From contig NZ_AJXT01000004.1 of assembly GCF_000264295.1 (NCBI RefSeq), positions 496,001 to 560,000 on the forward strand: a DNA stretch of 64,000 nt, read 5' to 3'. The notes below the pieces were generated by a model, which saw only the letters and a program-made list of their open reading frames with translations, had not been told where the DNA came from and did not search any database. Both the position numbers and the translations under genes were made by a program. The stretch comes from Rhodanobacter spathiphylli B39 (GTDB lineage: Bacteria > Pseudomonadota > Gammaproteobacteria > Xanthomonadales > Rhodanobacteraceae). Below are positions 23,860 through 33,598 of this stretch, one piece after another; position 1 is the first letter of the stretch, and every line of letters begins with the position of its first letter.

Positions 23860-25575
23860 ATGGCCGCACTTCAGATAAAGAACGCTCCGATGCTCTCCCA
23901 TCTCGAAAAAATCAAGGCTGACAGCCGCCTCTTGCGCGGCGGCATCGCCGAGGGTCTGGCCGATCCGGTCACCGGCGCGATCAGCGATGACGACACCAAG
24001 CTGCTGAAATTCCACGGCAGCTACCAGCAGGATGACCGCGATCTGCGCGAGGAGCGTCGGCGGCAGAAGCTGGAGCCGGCCTACGCCTTCATGTTGCGCG
24101 CGCGCCTTCCCGGCGGCGTGGTGACGCCGGCGCAGTGGCTGGTGTTCGATCGCATCGCCCGTGACTACGCCAGTGGCTCACTGCGCATCACCACGCGGCA
24201 GACCTTCCAGTGGCACGGCATCATCAAGCGCCAGCTGAAGCCGACCATCGCCGCGATTCATGACACGCTGGCCAGCACCATCGCCGCCTGCGGCGACGTG
24301 GTGCGCAACGTGGTCAGCACGGCCAACCCGGTCGAGTCCGCCGCACACGCCGAGGCGTACGCCTGGGCTACGCGGCTGTCTGCCGAGCTGGCCCCGAAGA
24401 CGCGGGCGTATCACGAGATCTGGCTGGACGGCGAGCAGCTGGCCGGCGCGGCGGAGGTCGAGCCGCTGTACGGCGCGACCTATCTGCCGCGCAAGTTCAA
24501 GATCGGCCTGGCGATCCCGCCGCTCAACGACATCGACGTGTTTGCCCAGGACCTGGGCCTGATCGCGATCATCGAGCACGGCGTGTTGCGCGGCTTCAAC
24601 ATCGCCATCGGCGGCGGCATGGGCGCCACCCACGGCGACGCCAGCACCTATCCGCGGCTGGCCAGCGTGATCGGCTTCGTCGCGCCGGAGCAGTTGTTCG
24701 AGGTGGCCGAGGCGGTGATCGGCGTGCAGCGTGACTGGGGCGACCGCGCCGAGCGCAAGCATGCACGACTGAAATACACGCTGGACCGGCGAGGCCTGGA
24801 CACGTTCACGGCGGAACTGGCATCGCGGCTGGGTTATGCGCTGGCTCCGCCACGCGAGCATCGCTTCGAGCACAACGGCGACCGCTACGGCTGGGTCGAG
24901 GGGCACGATGGCCGCTGGCATCTCACCTTGCACATCGAGTCCGGCCGCCTCGCCGATACCGGCGATCGGCGCTGGCTCAGCGGCCTGCGCGAACTGGCGA
25001 AGGTACACGCGGGCGATTTCCGCCTGACCTGCAACCAGAACGTGATCGTCGCCAGCGTGCCGGCCGCCGAGCGCGCGCGCATCGATGCGATCGTGCACGC
25101 GCACGGCCTCGGCGAGTACCGTGCGCAGAGCGGCATCCGCCGCCACGCGATCGCCTGCGTGGCCTTGCCCACCTGCGGCCTGGCGATGGCCGAGAGCGAA
25201 CGCTACCTGCCGGCGCTGCTGCCGAAGCTGGAGTCGCTGCTGGCCCGCCACGGCCTTGCTGACGCGCCGATCCTGCTGCGTCTGTCCGGCTGCCCCAACG
25301 GTTGTTCGCGCCCTTACCTGGGCGAGATCGCCCTGGTCGGGCGCGGGCCGGGTCGCTACGACCTGCGGCTGGGTGCCGACTTCAGCGGACAGCGCCTGAA
25401 CCAGGTGTATCGGGAGAACATCGACGAGGCGACGATCCTCGATGCGCTCGATCCGCTGTTTGCGCGCTACGCGGATGAACGCGGCGAGGGCGAGGGTTTC
25501 GGCGATTTCCTGCTGCGCGTCGGTATCGTGGCTACGGCAAAGCCACGGCATATTCCGCTGGCGGTGCTGGCATGA
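23860..25575 (+). CDS. cysI: Sulfite reductase hemoprotein beta subunit
   Basis: CysI reduces sulfite to sulfide with six electrons at a siroheme-[4Fe-4S] centre. The four cluster/siroheme ligands are Cys433 and Cys439 (CVALPTC) and Cys478 and Cys482 (GCPNGC). The N-terminus has [21 protein letters not shown], the conserved substrate-side segment, and [12 protein letters not shown] follows. The chosen ATG at 23860 gives 571 residues; an internal ATG at 23890 ([11 protein letters not shown]) aligns better with some xanthomonad homologues, so the start is uncertain by 10 codons. It lies 45 bases after cysJ and overlaps cysH by 4 bases. Confidence 0.96.
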   Translation: MAALQIKNAPMLSHLEKIKADSRLLRGGIAEGLADPVTGAISDDDTKLLKFHGSYQQDDRDLREERRRQKLEPAYAFMLRARLPGGVVTPAQWLVFDRIARDYASGSLRITTRQTFQWHGIIKRQLKPTIAAIHDTLASTIAACGDVVRNVVSTANPVESAAHAEAYAWATRLSAELAPKTRAYHEIWLDGEQLAGAAEVEPLYGATYLPRKFKIGLAIPPLNDIDVFAQDLGLIAIIEHGVLRGFNIAIGGGMGATHGDASTYPRLASVIGFVAPEQLFEVAEAVIGVQRDWGDRAERKHARLKYTLDRRGLDTFTAELASRLGYALAPPREHRFEHNGDRYGWVEGHDGRWHLTLHIESGRLADTGDRRWLSGLRELAKVHAGDFRLTCNQNVIVASVPAAERARIDAIVHAHGLGEYRAQSGIRRHAIACVALPTCGLAMAESERYLPALLPKLESLLARHGLADAPILLRLSGCPNGCSRPYLGEIALVGRGPGRYDLRLGADFSGQRLNQVYRENIDEATILDALDPLFARYADERGEGEGFGDFLLRVGIVATAKPRHIPLAVLA

Positions 25576-26294
25576 GTGCGGTGCTCGCCGCAGTCGTCTC
25601 GCCCGAGCCGCAGGCATTGGCAGAACTGAATGCGCGGTTCGCCACGCTCGACGCCGAGCAGCGCGTGGCCTGGGTGTTCGAAAACATTCCGGGCGAACAC
25701 GTGCTGTCGTCCAGCTTCGGCGCACAGGCAGCGGTGTCGCTGCATCTGCTGACCCGCCAGCGCGCCCGCCTGCCGGTGGTGCTGATCGATACCGGCTACC
25801 TGTTTCCCGAGACCTACCGCTTCGTCGACGAGTTGACCGAACGGCTCGCGCTGAACCTCAAGGTCTATCGCGCGCCGCTCAGTCCGGCCTGGATGGAGGC
25901 GCGCCACGGGCGGCTGTGGGAGCAGGGCGTGCCCGGACTGGACCAGTACAACCGCTTGCGCAAGGTCGAGCCGATGCAGCGGGCGCTGGCCGAACTGGGC
26001 GCGACCGGCTGGTTTGCCGGCCTGCGCCGGGGGCAGTCGCGCAGCCGCCAGGCGATCGACTTCGTCGAGCATCGCCAGGGCCGCTGGAAGTTCCACCCTT
26101 TGGCGGACTGGAGCGACCGCGACATCGGCCAGTACCTGGCGCGCCACCAGCTGCCCTACCACCCGCTGTGGCAACGCGGCTACGTCTCCATCGGCGATAC
26201 CCACACCAGCCAGCGCTGGGAGCCCGGCATGGACGCCGAGGACACCCGCTTCTTCGGACTCAAGCGCGAGTGCGGACTGCACGGCCTCGGCTAA
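25572..26294 (+). CDS. cysH: Phosphoadenylyl-sulfate (PAPS) reductase
   Basis: CysH reduces PAPS to sulfite using thioredoxin. The 240-residue protein has the PP-loop-type [13 protein letters not shown] motif near residue 45 and the C-terminal catalytic Cys234 in [10 protein letters not shown]. It lacks the paired CC/CxxC cysteines that hold an iron-sulfur cluster in APS reductases, which favours PAPS as substrate. Its ATG overlaps the cysI stop (ATGA), pointing to translational coupling. No cysD, cysN or cysC gene is in the window. Confidence 0.96.
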   Translation: MSAVLAAVVSPEPQALAELNARFATLDAEQRVAWVFENIPGEHVLSSSFGAQAAVSLHLLTRQRARLPVVLIDTGYLFPETYRFVDELTERLALNLKVYRAPLSPAWMEARHGRLWEQGVPGLDQYNRLRKVEPMQRALAELGATGWFAGLRRGQSRSRQAIDFVEHRQGRWKFHPLADWSDRDIGQYLARHQLPYHPLWQRGYVSIGDTHTSQRWEPGMDAEDTRFFGLKRECGLHGLG

Positions 26295-26412
26295 GCCAGC
26301 CGACGTCGCCTTGCACCGGTCCGTCCGGCGCGGGCCGGTCGACCCTCGCCGAGGCGCATGGCGACTTCATCGAGATGCAACTCGCCACCGCGCTGGAGGT
26401 TGCTATCCTGCG

Positions 26413-26431
26413 CGGCGGGCGCTGCCCGCCG
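26413..26431. terminator. Hairpin between convergent cysH and cysB
   Basis: CGGCGGGC (26413-26420) pairs perfectly with GCCCGCCG (26424-26431) around a GCT loop, in the 144-base gap between the two stop codons. Neither side has a strong T-run, so it may only be a weak bidirectional terminator. Confidence 0.4.
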
Positions 26432-26438
26432 GCCAGGC

Positions 26439-27428
26439 TCAGGCGGCGAGCGCGGCCTGCCGGCGCTCCCGCCAGTGCGGCACCCCGGTCCATTCGCAGG
26501 CGGCGGCGTCGCCGGCCAGCACCCGCGCCACGTCGCGGCGGTCGAGATGCGGCGCGAACTGCGTGACGAACTCCAGCACGTACTCGCGCAGCACGCTCTC
26601 GCGACGCAGCACGATCCAGGTCGTGCATTGCGGAAACAGGTGATCGGCCGGCAGCACGGCCAGGTCGGTGTCGGCCGGCAGCATCGCCATCTCGGCCAGC
26701 ACGCCGATGCCTAGCCCGGTGCGCACGTAGGTCTTGATCAGGTCGGCATCGCCGGCGGTCATCGCGACATGCGGCTGCAGTTGGTGCGCCTCGAAGGCTC
26801 GGCGCAGCGAGGAGTCGGCCTTGACGGAAGAGTCGTAGCTGACCAGCGGGAGTTTCGCCAGGGCGTCCAGCGAAGGCGGCTGGCCGCTGGTGGCCAGCGG
26901 ATGCTCCCGCGGTGCAAGGATCACCCGATGCCAGCGATAGGCCGGCAGCGCGATGCCGCTGCCGGGTGGCGCACCGGCCGTACTGATCACCGCCAGATCG
27001 ACCCGGCCGGCTTCCAGTTGCGCCAGTACCTCGCTGTCGCGGCCCGGCTGCAGGTGCACGCTGACCCGCGGATAGCTCTGGCTGAGCGTGCCGATCGCGG
27101 CGGGCAGGGCGAAGCGGGCCTGGGTGTGGGTGGTGGCGATGCGCAGCTCGCCGTGCGACTCGTTGCGCAGGTTGGCGGCGATCGAGCGGATGTTGGCCGC
27201 TTCGGCCAGGATCGTGCGCGCCCGCTCCAGCACCTGCCGGCCGGCATGGGTCACCGTGTCCAGGCTCTTGCCCTTGCGCACGAACAGCTGGAAACCCAGC
27301 TCGTCCTCAAGCTGCCGCAGCTGCTTGCTCAGGCCGGGCTGGGTGGCGTGCACGCGTTCCGCGGCCAGGGTGATGTTGAGGCCGGAGTCGGCGATGGCTA
27401 CCAGGTAGCGCAGTTGGGTCAGGGTCAT
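26439..27428 (-). CDS. cysB: LysR-family regulator, CysB-like
   Basis: CysB-type regulators activate sulfate assimilation genes in response to acetylserine. The N-terminal winged helix-turn-helix (residues 1-62) contains VHATQPGLSKQLRQLEDELG, and residues 90-300 form the periplasmic-binding-like inducer domain. The 329-residue length and the position between cysJIH and cysG support CysB over other LysR proteins. The ATG at 27428 (MTLTQLRYLVAIADS) is the family start; an upstream in-frame start adds an unrelated leader. It is convergent with cysH and divergent from cysG. Confidence 0.88.
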   Translation of the reverse strand: MTLTQLRYLVAIADSGLNITLAAERVHATQPGLSKQLRQLEDELGFQLFVRKGKSLDTVTHAGRQVLERARTILAEAANIRSIAANLRNESHGELRIATTHTQARFALPAAIGTLSQSYPRVSVHLQPGRDSEVLAQLEAGRVDLAVISTAGAPPGSGIALPAYRWHRVILAPREHPLATSGQPPSLDALAKLPLVSYDSSVKADSSLRRAFEAHQLQPHVAMTAGDADLIKTYVRTGLGIGVLAEMAMLPADTDLAVLPADHLFPQCTTWIVLRRESVLREYVLEFVTQFAPHLDRRDVARVLAGDAAACEWTGVPHWRERRQAALAA

Positions 27429-27589
27429 GGCGAAGTTCTCGTGTACGGTCGGGATCGTGGAGGCGAGGCGCGAACGAAACACGGATACATCGCGTGACAG
27501 CCGGCTTGGTCAGGGTGGGCACGAGGCCGCGGGCCGCCACCGGGGACGGGGCTACAGTGGATGCGTGGCCGTGACGTGATTTCATGATC

Positions 27590-27654
27590 AGACGTCTATA
27601 CGTCCATTTGGTGGATTGGTCAAGTTTTCGGCAACATGCCGTGGCGGCATATGC
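27590..27654. promoter_or_regulatory. cysB/cysG divergent control region
   Basis: On the minus strand TTGACC (27618-27623), a 17-base spacer and TATAGA (27595-27600) form a good sigma-70 promoter for cysB. The -10 lies inside two contiguous Met-box-like 8-mers, AGACGTCT (27590-27597, perfect) and ATACGTCC (27598-27605). CGGCATATGC (27645-27654), identical to the motif before cysJ, lies upstream of this promoter. An ATGCCG/CGGCAT hairpin (27636-27650) overlaps it. No clear rightward promoter for cysG was found, though GTGACG (27571-27576) with TCTATA (27595-27600) is possible. Confidence 0.6.
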
Positions 27655-27735
27655 GCGGTGGCGCAAATCATTTGTGGTCGCCGCGGGCGCCCGGATAGCG
27701 TGGTCGCATCGTCATACCTGCACCGGGCGCATCGC

Positions 27736-29205
27736 ATGAAGTTGTATCCCCTGTTCGCCGATCTGTCCCGCCGCGCCGTGCTGGTGGTCGGTGGTGGCCC
27801 GGTGGCCGAACGCAAGGTGGCCGCCCTGCTCGGTGCGCAGGCGCAGGTCACGGTGAACGCGCCCACGCTGACGCCGCAGCTGCGGCGGTGGGTGGCCGAT
27901 GGCCGCGTGGCCCATCGCCATGAATCGTTCCGCGAGAGCTGGCTGGATCGGGTCTGGCTGGTGGTGGCGGCGACCCCGGATGTCGAGCTGAACCGCCTGA
28001 TCGCGACCTTTGCCGAGCTGCGTCGGATCTTCGTCAACGTGGTGGACGACGCAGCCCTGTCGAGTTTTCACGTGCCGGCCGTGGTCGACCGGTCGCCGCT
28101 GACCATCGCCATCTCCAGCGGCGGCGAGGCACCGATGCTGGCCCGACTGGTGCGCGAGCGGCTGGAGGGCTTGCTGGATCACTCGCTGGGCGCGCTGGCC
28201 ACGCTGGCGGCCGGCTTGCGCAAGCGCATCCGGGCACGGCACCCGGACATGGCTGCGCGCCGACGCTTCTACGAGAACCTGTTCACCGGTCCGGTGGCGG
28301 GCCTGCTGCGGCAGGGCCGGCCGGAAGCCGCCCGCCAGGCGGTGGAAGTCACGCTGCTGGCGCCGCCCGAGGCCCCGACCGGTTCGGTGGTGCTGGTGGG
28401 CGCCGGTCCCGGTGATCCGGGCCTGTTGACCTTGCGGGCGCTGCGGGCGCTGAACGAGGCGGACGTGATCCTGCACGACCGGCTGGTCAGCGCCGAGGTG
28501 CTGGAACTGGCCCGGCGCGACGCCGAGCGGATCGAGGTCGGCAAGCAGGCAGGCCATCATCACACCAGCCAGGACGCCATCCACGACCTGCTGCTGCAGC
28601 ATGCGCGGGCGGGGCGGCGGGTGGTGCGGCTGAAGGGCGGCGACCCCTTCGTGTTCGGTCGCGGCGGCGAGGAGCTGGAGTTCCTGCGCGCTCACGCCGT
28701 TCCCTATGAAGTCGTGCCCGGCATCACCGCCGCCGTGGCCTGCGCGGCCTACGCGGGCGTGCCGCTGACCCACCGCCATCACGCGCAGTCGGTGTGCCTG
28801 GTCACCGCGCATGGCCAGTCGCCGGACCAGTCCCCGGACTGGGCGCTGCTGGCCCAGGAACGACAGACCCTGGCGGTGTACATGGGCGTGGCCGAACTGG
28901 GCGCGCTGCAGGCGGGCCTGCTCGCCCACGGCCGGGCGTCTGCCACGCCTTTCGCGCTGATCGAGAATGGCTCGCGCCCGGAGCAGCGCGTGGTCACCGG
29001 CACCCTGGGCAACCTGGTCGAGCGCGCCGCGTTCCATGCGGTACGTTCGCCGGCCTTGCTGCTCTTGGGCGAGGTGGCGGCGCTGGCGCCTTCGCTGGCC
29101 TGGTTCGGCCAGCCGCCGCTGGGAGCCACGGTGCATGCCTTCCGCGCACAGGAGCGCCCGCCGCCGACGCCCGACGTGCTGGCCGCGCTGCATCGCGCCG
29201 GATGA
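27736..29205 (+). CDS. cysG: Siroheme synthase (precorrin-2 dehydrogenase/ferrochelatase and uroporphyrinogen-III methyltransferase)
   Basis: CysG makes siroheme, the cofactor of CysI, by two methylations of uroporphyrinogen III, oxidation and iron insertion. The 489-residue protein is the usual fusion: an N-terminal NAD-dependent dehydrogenase/chelatase domain (1-150, [16 protein letters not shown]), a dimerisation segment, and a C-terminal SAM-dependent methyltransferase (about 215-460) with [15 protein letters not shown] and [13 protein letters not shown]. The ATG at 27736 ([13 protein letters not shown]) is the family start; the open frame extends 40 codons upstream through the regulatory region. 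cysK follows 61 bases later. Confidence 0.96.
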   Translation: MKLYPLFADLSRRAVLVVGGGPVAERKVAALLGAQAQVTVNAPTLTPQLRRWVADGRVAHRHESFRESWLDRVWLVVAATPDVELNRLIATFAELRRIFVNVVDDAALSSFHVPAVVDRSPLTIAISSGGEAPMLARLVRERLEGLLDHSLGALATLAAGLRKRIRARHPDMAARRRFYENLFTGPVAGLLRQGRPEAARQAVEVTLLAPPEAPTGSVVLVGAGPGDPGLLTLRALRALNEADVILHDRLVSAEVLELARRDAERIEVGKQAGHHHTSQDAIHDLLLQHARAGRRVVRLKGGDPFVFGRGGEELEFLRAHAVPYEVVPGITAAVACAAYAGVPLTHRHHAQSVCLVTAHGQSPDQSPDWALLAQERQTLAVYMGVAELGALQAGLLAHGRASATPFALIENGSRPEQRVVTGTLGNLVERAAFHAVRSPALLLLGEVAALAPSLAWFGQPPLGATVHAFRAQERPPPTPDVLAALHRAG

Positions 29206-29266
29206 ACATTTTTGTCGCGACGGGCGCATGATGCCGGTCGACTTTCGTGTCTTCAGGAGTCTTCCC

Positions 29267-30208
29267 ATGATCCACAACAGCATTCTCGACACCATCGGCA
29301 ATACGCCAATCGTCCGTCTCCATCGGCTGGCGCCAAAACACGTCGAACTCCATGTGAAGGTGGAGGCCTTCAATCCGGCCGGGTCGGTCAAGGATCGACT
29401 GGCGCTGGCGATCATCCTGGACGCCGAACAGCGCGGCGTGCTGAAGCCGGGGCAGACGGTGGTCGAGGCCACTTCGGGCAATACCGGCGTGGCGCTAGCC
29501 GCGATCTGCGCGGCCCGTGGCTATCCGTTCGTGGCGGTGATGGCCGAGACGTTCTCGATCGAGCGGCGCAAGCTGATCCGCGCCTACGGCGGCAAGGTGG
29601 TGCTGACGCCCGCGGCTGCACGGGGCACCGGCATGGTCGAAAAGGCGCTGGAGCTGGCGCAGAAGCACGGCTGGTTCTTCACCAACCAGTTCGAGAACCC
29701 CGCCAATCCGGCCTACCACCGGCAGACCACGGCTCCGGAAATCCTGCGTGACTTCGCCGGGCGCCGGCTGGACTACTTCGTCAGCGGCTGGGGAACCGGC
29801 GGCACGCTGACCGGTGTGGGCGAAGTGCTGAAGGTGGCGCGCCCGGACGTGCAGGTGGTCGCCACCGAGCCGACCGTGGCTGCCCTGCTGTCGGGCAAGG
29901 AATGGCAGCCGCACAAGATCCAGGGCTGGACCCCGGACTTCGTGCCGGGGGTGCTGAATCCGCAGGTGGTGGATCGCATCGTGCTGATCGACGACGTGCT
30001 GGCACGCGACACCTCCCGCGAACTGGCCCGGCGCGAAGGCATCTTTGCCGGCATTTCCTCGGGCGCCACGCTGGCCGCTGCGCTGGAAGTGGCGAAGGAT
30101 GCGCCGGAAGGTTCGGTGCTGCTGGCGATGCTGCCCGATACCGGCGAGCGCTACCTGTCGACCTTCCTGTTCGAGGGTGTCAACGAGGGTTCGGACGAGG
30201 TCGAGTGA
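29267..30208 (+). CDS. cysK: Cysteine synthase (O-acetylserine sulfhydrylase)
   Basis: This PLP enzyme makes cysteine from O-acetylserine and sulfide. Lys42 in NPAGSVKDR should bind PLP, and TSGNTG near residue 69 and the GTGGT phosphate loop (SGWGTGGTLTG) are intact. It has 313 residues. AGGAG at 29255-29259 sets the ATG at 29267; a longer open frame to the left overlaps cysG in another frame and is not coding. Its LIRAYGGKVVLTPA and short length leave CysM a possibility, since CysK and CysM are hard to separate by eye; the cys cluster position fits either. Confidence 0.93.
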   Translation: MIHNSILDTIGNTPIVRLHRLAPKHVELHVKVEAFNPAGSVKDRLALAIILDAEQRGVLKPGQTVVEATSGNTGVALAAICAARGYPFVAVMAETFSIERRKLIRAYGGKVVLTPAAARGTGMVEKALELAQKHGWFFTNQFENPANPAYHRQTTAPEILRDFAGRRLDYFVSGWGTGGTLTGVGEVLKVARPDVQVVATEPTVAALLSGKEWQPHKIQGWTPDFVPGVLNPQVVDRIVLIDDVLARDTSRELARREGIFAGISSGATLAAALEVAKDAPEGSVLLAMLPDTGERYLSTFLFEGVNEGSDEVE

Positions 30209-30381
30209 TCGCCCGCCCGGTCATACGGGATCGCAGGTTCCTTGGTGCGGTGCTGCCGCGTGCGGGACAGGCCGGTGGTGACGTCGTATCCAGCAGTGAT
30301 CATGGCGACTAACATGAAGGTCCGTCGCGCGGTCGCTCCCCGGGCTGCGCGACGCCCTCGTGTCCCCCATGGAGAAACCGG

Positions 30382-30999
30382 ATGAAGCTGTATTACATGC
30401 CTGGCGCCTGCTCGCTCTCGCCGCACATCGTGGCACTGGAAGCCGGCCTGCCACTGCAACTGGTCAGGGTCGACGGCAAGACCAAGCGCACCGAGAGCGG
30501 CGACGACTTCCTGCAGGTCAACCCGAAAGGCTATGTGCCGACGCTGCAGCTGGACGACGGCGAAGTGCTGACCGAAGGTCCGGCGATCGTGCAGTATCTG
30601 GCCGACCGGAACCCGGCCAGCGGACTGGCGCCGGCCAACGGTACGCTGCCCCGCTACCACCTGCAGGAGATGCTCGGTTACATCAACTCCGAGCTGCACA
30701 AGACCTACAGCCCGCTGTTCAGCCCGGCCACGCCCGAGCCAGTACGGCAGGAACGCAAGGAGTACCTGCGCAAGCGTTACGCAACGCTCGATGCCGTGCT
30801 GGCGAAGCAGGAGTGGCTGCTTGGCGGGCAATTCACCGCCGCCGACGCCTATCTGTTCACCGTGACCAACTGGGCCAGGCATGTGGATCTGGATCTGTCG
30901 GAGTTCGAGTCGCTGACCGCGTTCCAGCAACGGGTAGCGGCGCGGCCGATGGTACAGGCGGCGATGGAGGCCGAGGGTCTGCTCAGGAAGTCGGCGTAA
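30382..30999 (+). CDS. gstA: Glutathione S-transferase, beta class
   Basis: This enzyme conjugates or reduces substrates with glutathione. The 205-residue protein has an N-terminal thioredoxin-like domain (1-80) with Cys10 in MPGACSLSPHI, the catalytic residue and hallmark of beta-class GSTs, and VPTLQLDDGEVLTEGPAI for glutathione binding. The C-terminal all-helical domain covers about 90-200. The ATG follows GGAGAAACCGG with a suitable spacing. A hairpin (30323-30330 with 30347-30354) lies just upstream, and a terminator follows. Confidence 0.95.
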   Translation: MKLYYMPGACSLSPHIVALEAGLPLQLVRVDGKTKRTESGDDFLQVNPKGYVPTLQLDDGEVLTEGPAIVQYLADRNPASGLAPANGTLPRYHLQEMLGYINSELHKTYSPLFSPATPEPVRQERKEYLRKRYATLDAVLAKQEWLLGGQFTAADAYLFTVTNWARHVDLDLSEFESLTAFQQRVAARPMVQAAMEAEGLLRKSA

Positions 31000-31014
31000 C
31001 CGGGCAACGTCCGC

Positions 31015-31045
31015 AAGGGCCGGCACCGCGAGGTGCCGGCCTTTT
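31015..31045 (+). terminator. Rho-independent terminator after gstA
   Basis: GGCCGGCACC (31018-31027) pairs with GGTGCCGGCC (31032-31041) around a GCGA loop and is followed by TTTT. It lies 19 bases after the gstA stop. Confidence 0.9.
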
Positions 31046-31165
31046 GCATGCGGCATCGTCCGGCCGGACTCCCGCAGCACGCATGCAGGGGCAGCGGTCC
31101 ATGCGCGGCGAATCCGGCGATCATCGGGCGCTTGCCGACGGGTGGCGCCAATTGCCGGCGATGGC

Positions 31166-31195
31166 TTGTGCTACCGCACGACGCAACCGTAAAAT
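31166..31195 (+). promoter_or_regulatory. Candidate promoter of tRNA-Leu and tig
   Basis: TTGTGC (31166-31171), an 18-base spacer and TAAAAT (31190-31195) make a plausible sigma-70 promoter about 130 bases before tRNA-Leu. No terminator lies between the tRNA and tig, so the same transcript could include both. The rest of the 31046-31330 gap shows no gene. Confidence 0.5.
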
Positions 31196-31330
31196 GGTCC
31201 GCTTTCGTATAAGGTAATCATCGACTTAGGCGATCACGCCGGTTGATCTGGGGGCGACGGCGGGCCGCGAAGGCGGCTCGCATTGGCTTTGCATATCAGT
31301 TGGTTAGGGTCGTTTGACAAGGGTGGCAAG

Positions 31331-31415
31331 GCGAGAGTGGCGGAATTGGTAGACGCACCAGATTTAGGTTCTGGCGGTTAACCCCGTGGGGGTTCGAGTC
31401 CCCCCTTTCGCACCA
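31331..31415 (+). tRNA. tRNA-Leu (anticodon UAG)
   Basis: The 85-base gene folds as a class II tRNA with a long variable arm. The acceptor stem is GCGAGAG/CTTTCGC, the anticodon loop TTTAGGT carries UAG (reads CUN leucine codons), and CCA is encoded at 31413-31415. It lies 90 bases upstream of tig, an arrangement found in other xanthomonads. Confidence 0.97.
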
Positions 31416-31505
31416 TGCCCCGTTGATTTCCCTTGATTTCCGGGCGACACAGCCGCCATGGCGCCGGTGCGGGCCCACAACATTCAGGTAGTACCAGGAG
31501 ACGTC

Positions 31506-32798
31506 ATGCAGGTTTCGGTTGAGAACATCGGCTCGCTCGAGCGCAAGCTCACGGTGAAATTTCCGGCGGAGCGGTTTGAGACGCAGGTCAGCGCACGCAT
31601 CGCGGAAATGGGTCGCACGGTTCGCCTGAAGGGCTTCCGTCCGGGCAAGGTGCCCACCACGGTGATCAAGCAGCGCTTCGGCGACCAGGTTCGTGGCGAG
31701 GTTCTGTCCGACCTGATCGGCAGCACGCTGCGTGAAGCCGTGCAGCAGGAAAAGCTGCAGCCGATCGCGAACCCGTCGATCGACACCACGGGCAAGCCGG
31801 AAAACGGCGAGATCGCCTACACCGCCACCTTCGAGATCATGCCGGAGTTCCCCCAGGTCGACGTGGCCGCGCTCGAGATCAAGCGCCCCGTGGCCGAGGT
31901 CAGCGACGCGGACATCGACAAGATGCTGGAGACCCTGCGCCAGCAGCGTCGCAGCTTCGATGAAGTCGATCGCGCCTCGGCCGATGGCGACTTCGTGATG
32001 TTCGAGTATTCCGCCAGCGTGGACGACTACCGTTTCCCCGCCGAAGGCCAGGAACGCGCCGGCAGCGTGCTCGGCTCGGGCACCCTGTTCAAGGCGCTGG
32101 ACGAAGCGCTGACCGGCCGCAAGAGCGGTGAAAGCTTCGAGACCGACGTGCTGTTCCCGGAAGACTTCCGCAACGAGCAGCTGGCCGGGAAGAATGCCAA
32201 GGTCAGCTTCAGCATCATCAAGGTGCAGGAACCGAAGCTGCCCGAGATCGACGCCGAATTCGCCAAGCTGTTCGGCATTGCCGACGGCGATCTGGAGACC
32301 TTCCGCAAGGAAGTGCGGGCGAACCTGGAGCGCGAACTGAAGGCCGCGCTGATGGGCCGTCTGAAGTCGGAAGTGGCCGAGAAGCTGGCGGTGACCCACG
32401 CCGATCTGGACGTGCCGAAGCTGATGGTGCAGTCCGAGGCGCGCAACATGGCCGCCGGCAGCGTGCCACAGGGCCAGCAGCCGCCGCCGCAGCTGATCGA
32501 GGCCGCCATGCCGGTGGCTCGCCAGCGGGTGATTGCCGGTCTGCTGATGGGCGAAATCGCCCGCAAGCAGGAGATCAGGATCGATCGCAAGCGCGTGGCC
32601 GAGCAGCTGGCTGCGATTGCCTCGACCTATGAAGAACCGGAAAAGGTCATTGAACTGTACAACGGCGACCCCCAGTTGATGTCCGGGCTGCAGAATCGCG
32701 TGATGGAAGACCAGGTGGCGGAGTGGGTGGCGGAACACGCCACGACCACCCAGCTGGATCTCACGTTCGACGAGGTGATGCGTCCAGTCAGCGCCTGA
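31506..32798 (+). CDS. tig: Trigger factor, ribosome-associated chaperone and peptidyl-prolyl isomerase
   Basis: Trigger factor binds at the ribosome exit tunnel and shields nascent chains. The 430-residue protein has the ribosome-binding domain (1-115) with the FRPGKVP signature ([12 protein letters not shown]), the FKBP-like isomerase domain (about 150-245), and a helical C-terminal substrate-cradling domain. The ATG at 31506 ([15 protein letters not shown]) has AGGAG upstream; an in-frame ATG 16 codons earlier has no family counterpart. It heads the tig-clpP-clpX-lon block. Confidence 0.97.
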   Translation: MQVSVENIGSLERKLTVKFPAERFETQVSARIAEMGRTVRLKGFRPGKVPTTVIKQRFGDQVRGEVLSDLIGSTLREAVQQEKLQPIANPSIDTTGKPENGEIAYTATFEIMPEFPQVDVAALEIKRPVAEVSDADIDKMLETLRQQRRSFDEVDRASADGDFVMFEYSASVDDYRFPAEGQERAGSVLGSGTLFKALDEALTGRKSGESFETDVLFPEDFRNEQLAGKNAKVSFSIIKVQEPKLPEIDAEFAKLFGIADGDLETFRKEVRANLERELKAALMGRLKSEVAEKLAVTHADLDVPKLMVQSEARNMAAGSVPQGQQPPPQLIEAAMPVARQRVIAGLLMGEIARKQEIRIDRKRVAEQLAAIASTYEEPEKVIELYNGDPQLMSGLQNRVMEDQVAEWVAEHATTTQLDLTFDEVMRPVSA

Positions 32799-32859
32799 GC
32801 AACCAGGCTGGAAAACCGGCCCGGGCAACCCCCGGGCTCATCAACGGAGAGCTGCAGAC

Positions 32860-33489
32860 ATGGCCATGGATACAATCCAGAACCTCAATTTGGTCCCGAT
32901 GGTCGTCGAGCAGACCGCTCGTGGCGAGCGCTCCTACGACATCTATTCGCGCCTGCTGAAAGAGCGCGTGATCTTCCTGGTGGGCGAGGTCAACGACCAG
33001 GTCGCGAACCTGATCGTGGCGCAGATGCTGTTCCTGGAATCGGAAAATCCGGACAAGGACATCAACTTCTACATCAACAGCCCGGGCGGTGCCGTCACCG
33101 CCGGTCTGGCGATCTACGACACGATGCAGTTCATCAAGCCGAACGTCAGCACTATGTGCATCGGCCAGGCCTGCAGCATGGGCTCGTTCCTGCTGATGGC
33201 CGGCGCCAAGGGCAAGCGTTTCGCGCTGCCGAATTCGCGCATCATGATCCACCAGCCTTCCGGCGGCGCGCAGGGTCAGGCCACCGACATCGAGATCCAG
33301 GCCCGCGAGATCCTTTACATCCGCGAGCGTCTGAACAAGCTGTACGTCGAACACACCGGCCAGCCGCTCGAGAAGATCGAGCTGGACATGGAGCGCGACC
33401 GCTTCATGAACGCGGTGGATGCGAAGGCGTATGGCCTGATCGACGAGGTGCTCGACAAGCGCGCTGGCGAAACGGTGAAATCGGCCTGA
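32860..33489 (+). CDS. clpP: ATP-dependent Clp protease proteolytic subunit
   Basis: ClpP forms the double-ring serine protease chamber used by ClpX. The 209-residue protein has the catalytic triad Ser106 (GQACSMGSF), His131 (IMIHQPSGG) and Asp180. The first 14 or so residues should be removed as a propeptide. GGAGAG precedes the ATG at 32860. It lies between tig and clpX, matching the E. coli order. Confidence 0.98.
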   Translation: MAMDTIQNLNLVPMVVEQTARGERSYDIYSRLLKERVIFLVGEVNDQVANLIVAQMLFLESENPDKDINFYINSPGGAVTAGLAIYDTMQFIKPNVSTMCIGQACSMGSFLLMAGAKGKRFALPNSRIMIHQPSGGAQGQATDIEIQAREILYIRERLNKLYVEHTGQPLEKIELDMERDRFMNAVDAKAYGLIDEVLDKRAGETVKSA

Positions 33490-33519
33490 GTTCCGGTTTC
33501 CACACCACGGTCACGAGAG

Positions 33520-33551
33520 GGGCTCCGCGTCTGCAGGCAGACGCGGAGCCC
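33520..33551 (+). terminator. Long hairpin between clpP and clpX
   Basis: GGGCTCCGCGTCTGC (33520-33534) and its perfect reverse complement (33537-33551) leave only two unpaired bases, so about 13 pairs can form. It is followed by TGTGTTATT rather than a clean U-tract. It may partly terminate clpP transcripts or protect them. TGTTATTCT just downstream could act as a clpX promoter -10. Confidence 0.55.
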
Positions 33552-33598
33552 TGTGTTATTCTCGCGGCGCATCCAGATTTACCAGCGGGACCGAGAGT

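Noticed and set aside
31314-31319. Perfect TTGACA just upstream of tRNA-Leu
   Set aside because: A -10 at the proper distance would fall inside the tRNA gene; no TATAAT-like hexamer is there, so it is not counted as a tRNA promoter.
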